In this document: in pieces, positions 1-8,759 of the stretch
Position numbering within the stretch: position 1 is the stretch's first letter
Layout of the letters: the number at the start of each line of letters is the position of its first letter
Source of the DNA: Lewinella sp. W8
GTDB taxonomy: Bacteria > Bacteroidota > Bacteroidia > Chitinophagales > Saprospiraceae
DNA length: 64,000 nucleotides
NCBI RefSeq assembly: GCF_004375085.3
Contig: NZ_SNAQ03000013.1
Coordinates: 1-64,000 of the forward strand
Direction: 5' to 3'
Notes under the pieces: model-generated
What the model was told of the DNA's origin: nothing
What the model saw: the letters and a program-made list of their open reading frames with translations, nothing else
The model's database searches: none
Translations under genes and position numbers: made by a program

Positions 1-734
1 TGGTTACCTTCCCCGAGGTGTACAACGTGAACAACCTGCAGGGCAACGTGACGGATGCTGACTTCGTGGGCGTTGAGCTGGGTAACGTGGTGCGCGCCGG
101 CGGCCGCGCTGCACTTGAGCTGAACGTAGAGCAAGCCGAACTGGCCGCGGGCCAGACGCACACGGTAAAAATCAGCAACGGAAACCTAGCGGGCTTCCAG
201 GGTACCCTGGAGCTGGCCGCGGGACTGGAGCTGGTCAACGTAGCCTACGAAGGCGAAGGAGCGATGAACCTGAACCGTGCCGGTGAGGGAATGATCGCGA
301 TGGCCTTCAACGGTCCCACGCAGATCAGCCTGGAGGTACGGGCCACCGAAGACCTGCGTTTAAGTGAGGTGCTCCGGATGACGGATGCGATCACCTATCG
401 GGAGGGAACGGCCGCCAACGGCGGCGCGGGAAGTCTGAGCCTGCAGTTTGGAGGAGCACTGGAAGTATCCGCCCAGAACCGACTGCTGCAGAACACGCCC
501 AATCCGGTAACGGAGACGACGGTCGTACGCTTTGAGTTGGCCCAGGCGGGTCCGGCGACGCTGACGCTGCGGGACGCAGCCGGTCGGATCGTGCTGGTTC
601 GCGAACTGGATGCGGTAGCGGGAGCCAATCAGCTGGAGCTGTCGCGGAGTGATCTGGGCGGCAGTGGTGTACTAACCTACACCCTGACGGCCGGCGACTT
701 TACGGCGAGCAAGAAGATGGTGGTAGTGCGCTAG
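1..734 (+). CDS. C-terminal part of a secreted dockerin/T9SS-sorted protein (5' truncated)
   Basis: The reading frame is open from base 3, so the gene begins before the window; the GTG at base 18 is not a believable start. The first visible residues (PEVYNVNNLQGN, then DFVGVELGNV) match the end of the dockerin-like segment of the peroxidase at 29307-32141, which reads NNINQGFVAVKIGDV. Next comes a beta-rich, cohesin-like stretch, then a typical type IX secretion C-terminal domain starting at LLQNTPNPVTETTVVRF and ending KKMVVVR. Such proteins cross the outer membrane through the T9SS and stay cell-attached or are released. The function of the missing N-terminal part cannot be told. A strong terminator follows at 769-806. 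Confidence 0.85.
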   Translation, partial: VTFPEVYNVNNLQGNVTDADFVGVELGNVVRAGGRAALELNVEQAELAAGQTHTVKISNGNLAGFQGTLELAAGLELVNVAYEGEGAMNLNRAGEGMIAMAFNGPTQISLEVRATEDLRLSEVLRMTDAITYREGTAANGGAGSLSLQFGGALEVSAQNRLLQNTPNPVTETTVVRFELAQAGPATLTLRDAAGRIVLVRELDAVAGANQLELSRSDLGGSGVLTYTLTAGDFTASKKMVVVR

Positions 735-768
735 GGCGAACCGACCACTATCCGAAACGGATAGACGA

Positions 769-806
769 ACGGCCCCATCGGAGTGATCCGGTGGGGCCGT
801 TTTTTT
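769..806 (+). terminator. Rho-independent terminator after the T9SS protein
   Basis: The 9-bp arms ACGGCCCCA (769-777) and TGGGGCCGT (792-800) enclose a 14-nt loop and are followed by a run of seven T. It lies 35 bp after the stop codon. Confidence 0.9.
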
Positions 807-831
807 GTGGTTGGAGGGGAGGCAAGCTTAA

Positions 832-851
832 CGTATAGATACGTCTATACG
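832..851. promoter_or_regulatory. Perfect 8-bp inverted repeat, operator candidate
   Basis: CGTATAGA (832-839) and TCTATACG (844-851) are perfect inverted copies around the 4-nt spacer TACG. No T-run follows, so it does not look like a terminator. The ACGTCTATA string also occurs in the inverted repeat at 38336-38353 upstream of an OmpH gene. Function unknown. Confidence 0.4.
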
Positions 852-897
852 CCGGAGAGTCACCCCGCATCACAACCACTTTCAACGGCGGGATTTT

Positions 898-1273
898 GGG
901 CTTCCGCGTAGATATGTAGAAGTACGACAAAGGCAGGAAAACCGGAACAAATTACGCCAACCCATTCTCCAATCCTACTTTACCAAAGCTGGTTTGTGGG
1001 ACTGACTTTCGGGCTTCCGCGTAGATATGTAGAAGTACGACAAAAGCAGGGAAACCGGAACGAAATACGCCAACCCCATCCTCCAATCCTACTTTACCAA
1101 AGCTGGTTTGTGGGACTGACTTTCGGGCTTCCGCGTAGATATGTAGAAGTACGACAAAAGCAGGGAAACCGGAACAAGGTGCACCAATCTCAGTCCCTGG
1201 ATTCCACGATACAACAGCCGTTTTTGGGGCCGGAATTTCGGGCTCCCGCGTAGATATGTAGAAGTACGACAAA
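898..1273. repeat. Four tandem copies of a 34-bp element, spaced about 114 bp
   Basis: A 34-bp block (GGGCTTCCGCGTAGATATGT, then AGAAGTACGACAAA) occurs at 898-931, 1011-1044, 1125-1158 and 1240-1273 (the last has one change). The sequence between copies 2 and 3 is nearly the same as that between copies 1 and 2; the fourth interval is divergent. The core, read on the minus strand as GTCGTACTTCTACATAT, comes back in two plus-strand copies at 56535-56605. The rest of the gap 735-1637 holds no convincing gene; open frames through the repeats are by-products of their sequence. Confidence 0.85.
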
Positions 1274-1356
1274 GTTCACCATCATGGTCTTCCGCCAAAG
1301 GAAGAAATGAGCAGGGTACTACCCCCATCATCTTGGCTCCATCACTTCACTACACG

Positions 1357-1376
1357 GCACCTGCGCTTGCGCCCCC
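1357..1376 (+). repeat. Copy of dispersed GCACCTGCG element
   Basis: The 20-mer GCACCTGCGCTTGCGCCCCC occurs here and, exactly, on the opposite strand at 3725-3744. It belongs to the dispersed family described in the findings. Confidence 0.8.
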
Positions 1377-1637
1377 TTATTCAGCCAGAACCCCGAATAA
1401 CTCCTTAAGCTACGTACGGACGAGTGCGGCGCACCTGAAGGGCAAAAGAAGGACCCGTTTTTGGACATCCGACGGATGTTGTGGTCGTTTAACTACTTTC
1501 TCAGGTAACGATCAGCGATTAGGAATACCTTTAGGGTGAGGAAATGAGGTTGACAAATCCGCTACGTCTTCCAGAGACCATGCTTGTGGTCGGGGCCCGC
1601 GCTACGGTGACCGCATTTATCGCTACCTTACTCAGTA

Positions 1638-2774
1638 ATGCAGTCACTCTTCAGTTACATCGGGGAACATCGACGGGAAATCGGCCTACTGGCGGTCCTG
1701 TACCTGGCGTTTGCCATCTTCTACATGGTAAGCCTCAAGCACTCTCTGCCCGCCGAATACAATGCAGACTATAGCTGGGGCATCATCTACCTTGACTACC
1801 CCCTGAAGGCACTCTTTACCTTACCCATTTGGTACCTGACTTTCCGGGTATTTGACCACTGGAGCTTACGGGCAAAAATTCTGCTTAACATTGCTCTGAT
1901 GCCCGTCTGGGTGAAGGGATGGCAACAAACCTACTACTGGATTTACGAGAACGTCCTGGATCGATGGCACCTGGAAGGATCGGGACAATGGTGGGATATC
2001 TACATCCCCGGCCTATTCTATGCCGTGCAATTTGGGGTCTTTCATGCCTGGCACTACTATCAGAATTTCCGCACGACGGAACTCGCCCGGGCGGAAAGCG
2101 AGCGACTGGCCCTGCAGAGTGAACTCTCGGCGCTGAAGGCCCAGCTGAATCCGCACTTTTTGTACAATGCCTTCAATACAATCAGTGCCAGCGTAGGGCC
2201 GGGGCAGGAGCAGACCCGCCAGATGATTGCCCAGCTGAGTGACCTCTTCCGCTACCAACTGGCGGCCAATCGTTCCTCCCGCGTGACGCTGGCCGAAGAG
2301 TTTGACTTCGTGGCGGACTACCTGCGCCTGGAGCACGCCCGCTTCGGGGATCGATTAACCTTCCGGATCGCCCCCACTGCCGATGACCCCTTATGCCGGG
2401 CCTCCATCCCTCCATTGCTGTTGCAACCCCTGGTGGAAAATGCCGTCCGCCACGGAATCTCCCCGAAAGTAGAGGGAGGAGAAGTAGTGGTGGAAGCCAA
2501 AAAAGTCAACGACCACTTGAGGCTTATGGTCTCCGATAACGGCGTTGGCTTTCCCCCCGAAGAACGTAACAAACCGCGGGAAGGCTACGGATTACGGAAT
2601 ACGCGCCGGCGTTTGCGGTTGCTGTTCGATCAGGAGTTGATCATTGAGCAGCCCGCGGACGGAGGGACGCGTTGTATATTTTATATGCCCCTGGAATATG
2701 CTCAAGAAAGTACTGCTGATCGACGACGAAGCTCCCGCCCGGAACCTGTTACGGGAGTATCTGGGCGCTCATGA
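1638..2774 (+). CDS. LytS/YehU-type sensor histidine kinase
   Basis: Membrane sensor kinase of the His_kinase (PF06580) type. The N-terminal 145 residues hold several hydrophobic helices (about 15-33, 46-70, 82-95 and 120-140). A short coiled stretch (145-168) follows, then the phosphoacceptor motif LNPHFLYNAFNTI with His at residue 173. The ATP-binding part carries PLVENAVRHGI and DNGVGF, then GYGLRNTRRRL. The 378-residue length is normal. Its last 77 bases overlap the next gene in another frame; family members usually end near FYMPLEYA, so the last 25 residues are probably only a consequence of the overlap. The partner is the LytTR regulator downstream. The signal sensed is unknown. Confidence 0.93.
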   Translation: MQSLFSYIGEHRREIGLLAVLYLAFAIFYMVSLKHSLPAEYNADYSWGIIYLDYPLKALFTLPIWYLTFRVFDHWSLRAKILLNIALMPVWVKGWQQTYYWIYENVLDRWHLEGSGQWWDIYIPGLFYAVQFGVFHAWHYYQNFRTTELARAESERLALQSELSALKAQLNPHFLYNAFNTISASVGPGQEQTRQMIAQLSDLFRYQLAANRSSRVTLAEEFDFVADYLRLEHARFGDRLTFRIAPTADDPLCRASIPPLLLQPLVENAVRHGISPKVEGGEVVVEAKKVNDHLRLMVSDNGVGFPPEERNKPREGYGLRNTRRRLRLLFDQELIIEQPADGGTRCIFYMPLEYAQESTADRRRSSRPEPVTGVSGRS

Positions 2775-3438
2775 AGACCTGATCATCGTGGGCGAAGCCC
2801 ACAATGGCGTGGATGCCCTTCGGCTCATTGCCGAGCACGAACCCGACATCATTTTCCTAGACGTACAGATGCCGGGGCTCACCGGCCTGGAAGTCCTCAC
2901 CCGTTTGGAAGTGCTTCCGCTGGTGGTGTTCAGTACGGCCTACGACCGCTACGCCCTGGAAGCCTTCGAGCTGCACGCCGTGGATTATCTGCTCAAGCCT
3001 TACACCCAGGAGCGGTTCGGGCAAGCGGTAGCACGACTGCGGGAACGTATGAGTTCCGCCCAGCCCGGGGTGGCAAAACTGACCCAACACCTGCACGATC
3101 AGGCTGCCGCCAATTACCCGGACCGGATCATGGTCAGCCGGGGAAATAAATACGTGGCGCTCCCCATCAAGGATATCCTCTGCATCCGGGCCGACGGCGA
3201 CTACTCTTCCATCCTGACCGCAGAAAGAACCTTCCTGACGCAGTACGGACTCGGAGAAACGGAACGCAGGTTGAATCCCGACCTCTTCCTCCGTATTCAT
3301 CGCTCTACGATCATCAACCGGCAGGCCATCCGGGAAATTTACCGCGAAGGACATGGCTTTGACGTCATCCTCACCAACGGAGAAATCGTCCGGGCCAGCC
3401 GGAGTTACGCCGATACGATCAAGGAGTTGTTGTTTTAG
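2698..3438 (+). CDS. LytTR-family response regulator
   Basis: Cytoplasmic two-component regulator of 246 residues. The receiver domain occupies residues 1-120, with the acidic pair DD at 9-10, the phosphoacceptor Asp55 in FLDVQMPG, and the Lys of YLLKPY. A LytTR DNA-binding domain fills about 140-246 (IMVSRGNKYVALPIKDI, then FLRIHRSTIINRQAI). The start was placed at the ATG at 2698 because an upstream in-frame start at 2644 would add 18 residues ahead of the receiver fold. It overlaps the kinase gene by 77 bp, suggesting translational coupling. Target genes cannot be read from the sequence. Confidence 0.93.
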   Translation: MLKKVLLIDDEAPARNLLREYLGAHEDLIIVGEAHNGVDALRLIAEHEPDIIFLDVQMPGLTGLEVLTRLEVLPLVVFSTAYDRYALEAFELHAVDYLLKPYTQERFGQAVARLRERMSSAQPGVAKLTQHLHDQAAANYPDRIMVSRGNKYVALPIKDILCIRADGDYSSILTAERTFLTQYGLGETERRLNPDLFLRIHRSTIINRQAIREIYREGHGFDVILTNGEIVRASRSYADTIKELLF

Positions 3439-3457
3439 GAAAATGTACCGGAAAAGG

Positions 3458-3690
3458 CTTGCTCTGCAAGCCGGTCGTTCAGGCTGGGAAGAAGGCTAAG
3501 GCTGAGGAGAAGGCACTGGATCAGATTCGCTCCGCAAGCTGGTCGTTCAGGCTGAGAAGAAGGCTGAGGCTGAGGAGAAGACCCTGGATCAGATTCGCCC
3601 CGCAAGCCGGTTGTTCAGGCTGAGAAGGAGGCTAAGGCTGAGGAGGAGACTCTGGATCAGGCTTGCTCCGCAAGCCGGTCGTTCAGGACA
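3458..3690. repeat. 68-bp tandem repeat, three units and a partial fourth
   Basis: The repeat has a strict 68-bp period, set by GCAAG at 3466, 3534, 3602 and 3670. Each unit contains GTTCAGGCTGAGAAG, then AAGGCTGAGG and CTGGATCAG. The first and last copies carry the hairpin GGCTTGC/GCAAGCC with a 3-nt loop. A related stretch rich in AAGGCTGAGGCTGA lies after rnr at about 36460-36490. The rest of the gap 3439-3872 holds a dispersed GCACCTGCG copy and the comM promoter. Confidence 0.85.
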
Positions 3691-3724
3691 AGGAAAAAAG
3701 CTAAGGCTGACGGGGACTGACGAC

Positions 3725-3744
3725 GGGGGCGCAAGCGCAGGTGC
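3725..3744 (-). repeat. Copy of dispersed GCACCTGCG element (minus strand)
   Basis: Exact reverse complement of 1357-1376 (20 of 20). It lies about 85 bp upstream of the comM promoter boxes. Confidence 0.8.
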
Positions 3745-3807
3745 AGGAGAGATCGGTGCAGCAGGGTATTCGGGTAGTTTGGTGGATTGTACGACGCGGC
3801 AATCTTT

Positions 3808-3839
3808 TTTGTTTTATTTGTGCAATAAAACTATTTTTG
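3808..3839 (+). promoter_or_regulatory. Bacteroidota-type promoter for comM
   Basis: TTTG (3808-3811), a 20-nt spacer, then TATTTTTG (3832-3839) match the Bacteroidota -33/-7 consensus TTTG-N19-21-TAnnTTTG. The start codon of comM lies 33 nt further on. Confidence 0.7.
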
Positions 3840-3872
3840 TTTTGATAAGGCTTACTGCAACCGAGCAGTAAT

Positions 3873-5435
3873 ATGTTAGTAAAGACTTTTGCCAGCGCCG
3901 TCGAGGGCGTTGATGCCCGCTCCATCACCGTTGAAGTGAACGCGGGAGGCTTCGTAGCCGAAGGGAAGCCCTGGTACAATGTAGTGGGGTTGCCGGACAG
4001 CGCCATCCGGGAGGGATCCTACCGCGTGGAGGCGGCCGTCCAGAACAGTGGTTTTATGAACCGGAGGATGAAGATTGTGATCAATCTGGCCCCCGCGGAC
4101 GTTCGCAAGGAAGGGGCCGCTTATGATCTGCCTATCGCCCTGGGCTACCTCAACGCTACCCAACAAATCGTGGTGCCGGACCTTCAGGATTACATGGTCA
4201 TGGGAGAGCTGTCGTTGAGCGGAGAATTGCGTCCGATTAAGGGCGCGCTCCCCATAGCCATCCAGGCGAGGGCGCAGCGATACAAGGGCTTTATCGTGCC
4301 CGAGGAGAATGCCCGCGAAGCGGCCATCGTGAGTGACCTACCGGTCTACGGGGTGACGAGCCTACGCCAGGCCATCGATTTCCTGACCGGCGACATCAAG
4401 CTGGAGCCCACCCAGGTAAATACCCGGGAGGAATTCTTTCAGCAACGCGCCAGCTACGAGCTGGACTTCAGTGACGTCCGGGGGCAGGAAAACATCAAGC
4501 GGGCCATGACCATCGCTGCGGCGGGCGGGCACAACGTCATCCTGATTGGTCCTCCCGGAGCGGGAAAGACGATGCTGGCCCGTAGGTTACCCACCATCCT
4601 GCCTCCCCTGGACCTCCGGGAGGCCCTGGAAACGACCAAGATTCATTCCGTTGCGGGGATTTTACCGGAATCGGCGGCCCTGATCACTAACCGTCCCTTT
4701 CGGGCACCCCACCACACCATCAGCGACGTGGCACTGGTGGGCGGAGGGAGTTACCCTTCGCCCGGCGAAATCAGTCTGAGCCATAATGGGGTCCTCTTTC
4801 TGGACGAGCTACCGGAATTCAAGCGGACGGCCCTGGAGGTGATGCGTCAACCGATGGAAGAGCGGCGCATCGTCATCAGTCGGGCAAAGGTGACGGTGGA
4901 TTTTCCGGCGAGCTTCATGTTGGTGGCCAGTATGAACCCCTGTCCGTGTGGATACTTCAATCACCCGGAAAGGGAGTGTACCTGTCCGCCGGGTGCCGTA
5001 AAACGCTACCTGAGCAAGATCAGTGGCCCCTTACTGGATCGCATCGACCTGCAGGTGGAAGTGACGCCGGTTCCCCTGGAAAAGCTGACCGGTACGCCGC
5101 CGGAGACCGAAACCAGTGCGGTGATCGCTCAGCGGGTGGTAAAGGCCCGCGATATTCAGGCCGGCCGTTATGCGGAACAAAACGGCATCTACTGCAATGC
5201 GCAAATGCCCAGTCGGATGGTGAGAAAGTGGTGCGTCGTGGATGCGGCTGGGCAACAGCTGCTGAAGACGGCCATGGAAAAGCTGCAATTAAGTGCCCGG
5301 GCCTATGACCGCATCCTGAAGGTCTCCCGTACCATTGCCGATTTGGACGGGGACGAGAACATCCTTCCCCAGCACATCGCCGAGGCCATTAATTTCCGCA
5401 ACCTGGATCGGGAGAGTTGGGGAGAGCAGCGATGA
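3873..5435 (+). CDS. comM: YifB/ComM family magnesium-chelatase-like AAA+ ATPase
   Basis: Predicted AAA+ protein of 520 residues. In naturally competent Gram-negatives ComM is a hexameric helicase that promotes branch migration during integration of foreign DNA. The N-terminal part (1-170) is the Lon-protease-like ChlI fold seen in this family. Walker A is GPPGAGKT at 226-233, and the Walker B region reads GVLFLDELPEF. The family's Cys-rich loop NPCPCGYFNHPERECTC is intact, and the C-terminal Mg_chelatase_C region ends NFRNLDRE. Length is normal. It is preceded by its own promoter and is not in an evident operon; being widely conserved, it does not by itself prove competence. Confidence 0.95.
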   Translation: MLVKTFASAVEGVDARSITVEVNAGGFVAEGKPWYNVVGLPDSAIREGSYRVEAAVQNSGFMNRRMKIVINLAPADVRKEGAAYDLPIALGYLNATQQIVVPDLQDYMVMGELSLSGELRPIKGALPIAIQARAQRYKGFIVPEENAREAAIVSDLPVYGVTSLRQAIDFLTGDIKLEPTQVNTREEFFQQRASYELDFSDVRGQENIKRAMTIAAAGGHNVILIGPPGAGKTMLARRLPTILPPLDLREALETTKIHSVAGILPESAALITNRPFRAPHHTISDVALVGGGSYPSPGEISLSHNGVLFLDELPEFKRTALEVMRQPMEERRIVISRAKVTVDFPASFMLVASMNPCPCGYFNHPERECTCPPGAVKRYLSKISGPLLDRIDLQVEVTPVPLEKLTGTPPETETSAVIAQRVVKARDIQAGRYAEQNGIYCNAQMPSRMVRKWCVVDAAGQQLLKTAMEKLQLSARAYDRILKVSRTIADLDGDENILPQHIAEAINFRNLDRESWGEQR

Positions 5436-5673
5436 CGCTTATGGCCCATTGCTGCCTGATGGGAACGATCGAGTGCAGAGACGCCGGAGGCCATGCTAAG
5501 GTTACGGGTATGTCGGATCCGGGCGGTGGGCGAAGATATTTTCCCGGACGTTAATCTGCCTGGCCGGAGAGGGTTAGGCCGGACCGGCTACGTCAAACGA
5601 GTAACTAACCGTTACCTACCTTAGTGTAGCCCCCGACCTTACGGTACCTTCCGCCTTCAAACGAAGACTAACG

Positions 5674-7425
5674 ATGAGAAACCTAACTGCCACCATTTGT
5701 GTTGCTCTTTTGTTGTTTGCCTGTGCCCCCTCTGACGGGGATCCACCCCCTTTTTCGGGTGAGGTGAGCGAACAGATTCAGCTGCACCAAATCGGATATT
5801 ATCCCGGTGCACCGGTGCGCTTTAGTGTGAGTCTTTACGATGCCGTACGGGATTCCCTGGCACCTGCGCCTGCGCCAGAAGAACCGGTCTACTTCCTCAC
5901 TACGATTTCGGGAGATAGTATCGTCGCCCGGGGAGAATTGGGGACCGAAGAGGACTGGACGGAAAATGCCGGAGCGAGGGTTCGGTACACGGAGCTGTCC
6001 AGCCCCGGCCGGGGGGAATACCGGATTTATGTTCCCGGAATTGGCTATTCGTATCCCTTCTCGGTCGCGGATGATCTGCACCAGGAAGCCTTTCGCGGAG
6101 CAGTAAAGAGCTTCTACTACCAGCGGGCGAGCCAGGAGCTGAGGGAAGTACACGCAGGAAAGTGGCATCGCCCGGCGGGACACCCCGATCTGGGCGCGCG
6201 CTTTCACCCCTCCAGTGGGCGCACTACGGGGCGGCTGGACAGTCCCGGTGGGTGGTACGATGCCGGAGACTACAACAAGTACGTCGTGAATGGCGCCTTC
6301 CCCCTGGGTCAGATGCTGGCGCTCTGGGAAGACGTGGGCGACCCCGCCGCAGACGCTACGCTGAACATCCCCGAAAGCGGCAACGGCAAGAGTGACTTCC
6401 TTGATGAGATGAAGGTTGAGATGGACTGGCTCCTCACCATGCAGGACGAAGACGGCGGACTGTTCCACAAGTTCACCACCAAGAATTTTGAGGGTATGGT
6501 AATGCCCCACGAGGCGACCAGTGACCGCTACGTGGTGGGAAAAAGTACCCACGCAACCTTGGACTTTGCGGGCGCTGCCGCCCAGGCGGCCCGCGTCTTC
6601 CGGGAATACGATGCCGGTTACGCGGAGCAATGTTTGGCCGCTGCCCGTCGTGCCTGGGCGTGGGCGAAGGCGAACCCGGCGGTCTCCTTCGTCAACCCGA
6701 AGGACGTTTCCACCGGACAGTACGGTGACGTGGATACTTACGACGAATGGGTTTTTGCCGCCGCGGAACTGTTTTGCACGACGGGAGAGCAGGAGTTTCT
6801 GAACGCGCTGCAAGCTAATCCACCCAAGGTCAGGTACAATGCCGGGGAAAGCTGGACGGCCTACATGGGGATGATGGGGGTCTACAGCCTGTTACGGCAC
6901 GAAGACCGGGTACCCCTCGAATTCCGGGAAGCACTCCTGGCGGAGGTGATCGGGGTAGCGGATAGCCTGGTGGAGCAGGTTGCCGCAAACGCCTACCGCC
7001 AACCCATTAATACCTTTGAATGGGGCAGTAATTCGGACGTACTCAATGCGGCGATGGTGATGGCCACCGCGCACAATTACGCGCCGAAGCCGGATTACCT
7101 GGAAGCCATCCGGGCGTCGGTCGACTACATTTTCGGCCATAACCCCCTTGGGGTAAGCTTTCTGACGGGCTTTGGGGAGAAGACGCCCATGTTCATTCAC
7201 CACCGGCAGAGTGCAGCAGACGGTATCCCGGAACCCGTGCCGGGTTTACTATCCGGCGGACCGAACCCCAAACAACAGGACCGGCAATACACTACCTATC
7301 CCACCATGGCCCGTCCGATGCAAAGTTGGGCCGATCAGGAACCGAGTTATGCCTCCAATGAAATTTGTTTGAACTGGAATGCGCCGCTGGTCTACGTACT
7401 GGGCTGGTTGGAAGCCAATCAGTAG
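5674..7425 (+). CDS. Glycoside hydrolase family 9 (cellulase-type) lipoprotein
   Basis: Likely endoglucanase or related beta-glucanase, 583 residues. The signal ends in a lipobox (LLFAC, Cys17), so the enzyme is probably membrane-anchored. An N-terminal immunoglobulin-like domain (about 32-132) of the CelD_N type is followed by the catalytic (alpha/alpha)6 domain. The catalytic-base region GGWYDAGDYNKYV includes Asp196 and Asp199. The C-terminal signature SYASNEICLNWNAPLVYVLG includes Glu563, the probable catalytic acid, and FGHNPLGVSFLTGFG precedes it. No dockerin or T9SS domain is present. The linker LAPAPAPEEP (residues 62-71) is encoded across a copy of the dispersed GCACCTGCG word. Exact substrate uncertain. 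Confidence 0.93.
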   Translation: MRNLTATICVALLLFACAPSDGDPPPFSGEVSEQIQLHQIGYYPGAPVRFSVSLYDAVRDSLAPAPAPEEPVYFLTTISGDSIVARGELGTEEDWTENAGARVRYTELSSPGRGEYRIYVPGIGYSYPFSVADDLHQEAFRGAVKSFYYQRASQELREVHAGKWHRPAGHPDLGARFHPSSGRTTGRLDSPGGWYDAGDYNKYVVNGAFPLGQMLALWEDVGDPAADATLNIPESGNGKSDFLDEMKVEMDWLLTMQDEDGGLFHKFTTKNFEGMVMPHEATSDRYVVGKSTHATLDFAGAAAQAARVFREYDAGYAEQCLAAARRAWAWAKANPAVSFVNPKDVSTGQYGDVDTYDEWVFAAAELFCTTGEQEFLNALQANPPKVRYNAGESWTAYMGMMGVYSLLRHEDRVPLEFREALLAEVIGVADSLVEQVAANAYRQPINTFEWGSNSDVLNAAMVMATAHNYAPKPDYLEAIRASVDYIFGHNPLGVSFLTGFGEKTPMFIHHRQSAADGIPEPVPGLLSGGPNPKQQDRQYTTYPTMARPMQSWADQEPSYASNEICLNWNAPLVYVLGWLEANQ

Positions 7426-7432
7426 GCCCAGC

Positions 7433-8647
7433 TTACGCTTCTTTTAGTTGGGTACTGACCTCCACCGTCTCGTGGAGGGTACGGTGAACCGGACAGCGAT
7501 CGGCAATCTCCAGTAGTCGGGTGACCTGAGCCTCCTCCAGGGGCCCCTTCATGACGATAAAGCGCTCGAACAGATCGATTTTTGCCGGCCTTTCTTCCGC
7601 GGCTTCCATGTCCTGGACGTAGTCTTTACGGTGGTCAATGTGTACTTCCACCTCCTCCAGCGGCCACTTCTTTCTACGGGCGTACATCTGCATGGTCATG
7701 GCGGTGCAGGCACCCAGACCCGCGCTGAGTAATTCGTAGGGGCTGGGGCCAAAGTCATTCCCGCCGATGCTCTCGGGTTCGTCGGCGGTCAGGTGGTGTT
7801 GCCGCACCATCACTTCGGTGGTGAAACCCGAACTACCCAGACGCACCGCAACCGCCTGTTGACTTCTCAACGGGTCGTTCTTGGCCACTTTAATGTAGCG
7901 GGATGACCAGCCGGCAATCACCTGCCCGGCGTAATGGGCGTCCTCACCGTCGGTGAGTAAATGGTCCGCACCGTCCAGAGAAACAAAGCTTTTGGGGTGA
8001 TGGGCCGCATGATAGAGTTTGGCCGCCTCATCAATGCTTACCGTCCGGTCCTGGGGGGAATGCATAATCAGGATGGCGGCGTCGAGGTCTTTAATGTGCT
8101 CTTCGACGCGATGTTGCTCGAGGTCATCAAGAAATTGCTTGGCAATTTTAAAGGGCCTTCCTCCAATATCTACGGTGGCCGCGCCGGCGGACTCAATTTC
8201 CTCAATGCTTTCGGCAAAATGGGCGGAGACGTGGTCCGGGGCGAAGGGAGCACCGATGGTGGCTACCGCCTTTACGGAAGGGAGTTGACCGGCGGCACAA
8301 AGTACGGCGGCTCCACCCAGGCTATGGCCCACCAGCAGGGAGGGGGGCTGATGGTTTTCGGTAAGCCATTCGGCGGCCGCAATCAAATCGGAAATGTTGG
8401 TGGTGAAGTTGGTATCCACAAAATCTCCGCCACTGTTGCCTAATCCGGTAAAGTCAAAACGCAACACGGCGTACCCCTGCATATTCAACTCGCGGCTGAT
8501 GTTGCGGACGGCGGCGAGACTGCTCGAACACGTAAAGCAATGGGCGAAGAGCGCGAAAGAATGGGGCAACTGGTTTACGGGAACCTCCAGGCGGGCGGAT
8601 AACTGATGGCCTCGTCCGTTGGCAAAGGTGATTTTAGTGCTTTTCAA
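7433..8647 (-). CDS. Fusion of alpha/beta hydrolase and OsmC-like peroxiredoxin
   Basis: A 404-residue two-domain protein. Residues 1-255 form an alpha/beta hydrolase with the nucleophile elbow GHSLGG (Ser109) and a probable catalytic His in LDGADHLL. Residues about 270-400 form an OsmC/Ohr domain with both reactive cysteines in context: GLGACTAMTM and DRCPVHRTLHE. OsmC proteins reduce organic hydroperoxides. The fusion is a known bifunctional architecture; the hydrolase substrate is unknown. The start is a TTG at 8645-8647, chosen because KSTKITFANG matches the family start and no ATG is near. It converges on the GH9 gene (7 bp apart) and is divergent from the small gene at 8760. Confidence 0.9.
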   Translation of the reverse strand: MKSTKITFANGRGHQLSARLEVPVNQLPHSFALFAHCFTCSSSLAAVRNISRELNMQGYAVLRFDFTGLGNSGGDFVDTNFTTNISDLIAAAEWLTENHQPPSLLVGHSLGGAAVLCAAGQLPSVKAVATIGAPFAPDHVSAHFAESIEEIESAGAATVDIGGRPFKIAKQFLDDLEQHRVEEHIKDLDAAILIMHSPQDRTVSIDEAAKLYHAAHHPKSFVSLDGADHLLTDGEDAHYAGQVIAGWSSRYIKVAKNDPLRSQQAVAVRLGSSGFTTEVMVRQHHLTADEPESIGGNDFGPSPYELLSAGLGACTAMTMQMYARRKKWPLEEVEVHIDHRKDYVQDMEAAEERPAKIDLFERFIVMKGPLEEAQVTRLLEIADRCPVHRTLHETVEVSTQLKEA

Positions 8648-8700
8648 GGAGTAATAAATTTTAAAAATATTGATGACCGGGTGAAATTGGACTTATTTTT

Positions 8701-8743
8701 AAAACAAAAAGTTTGTTTTGTTTTAAAAACGACCGTAGCTTTG
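8701..8743 (+). promoter_or_regulatory. Promoter and overlapping inverted repeat for the small membrane protein
   Basis: TTTG (8712-8715), 20 nt, TAGCTTTG (8736-8743) is a close Bacteroidota promoter match. An 8-bp inverted repeat, AAAACAAA (8701-8708) and TTTGTTTT (8712-8719), covers the -33 box, so a repressor or activator could bind there. The divergent hydrolase-OsmC gene starts 54 bp to the left, so both genes may be controlled from here. Confidence 0.65.
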
Positions 8744-8759
8744 TAAAAACTCACGAAGC

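Noticed and set aside
952-1331. Overlapping open frames on both strands through the 114-bp repeats (SYFYIS peptides)
   Set aside because: They exist on both strands only because the repeat units lack stops; composition is not protein-like.
1333-1774. Two frames of 68 and 76 codons before the LytS-type kinase
   Set aside because: One overlaps the kinase gene in another frame; neither has a promoter box or recognisable motif.
3458-3690. CRISPR-like array
   Set aside because: The whole 68-bp unit is repeated with no unique spacers, and no cas genes are present.
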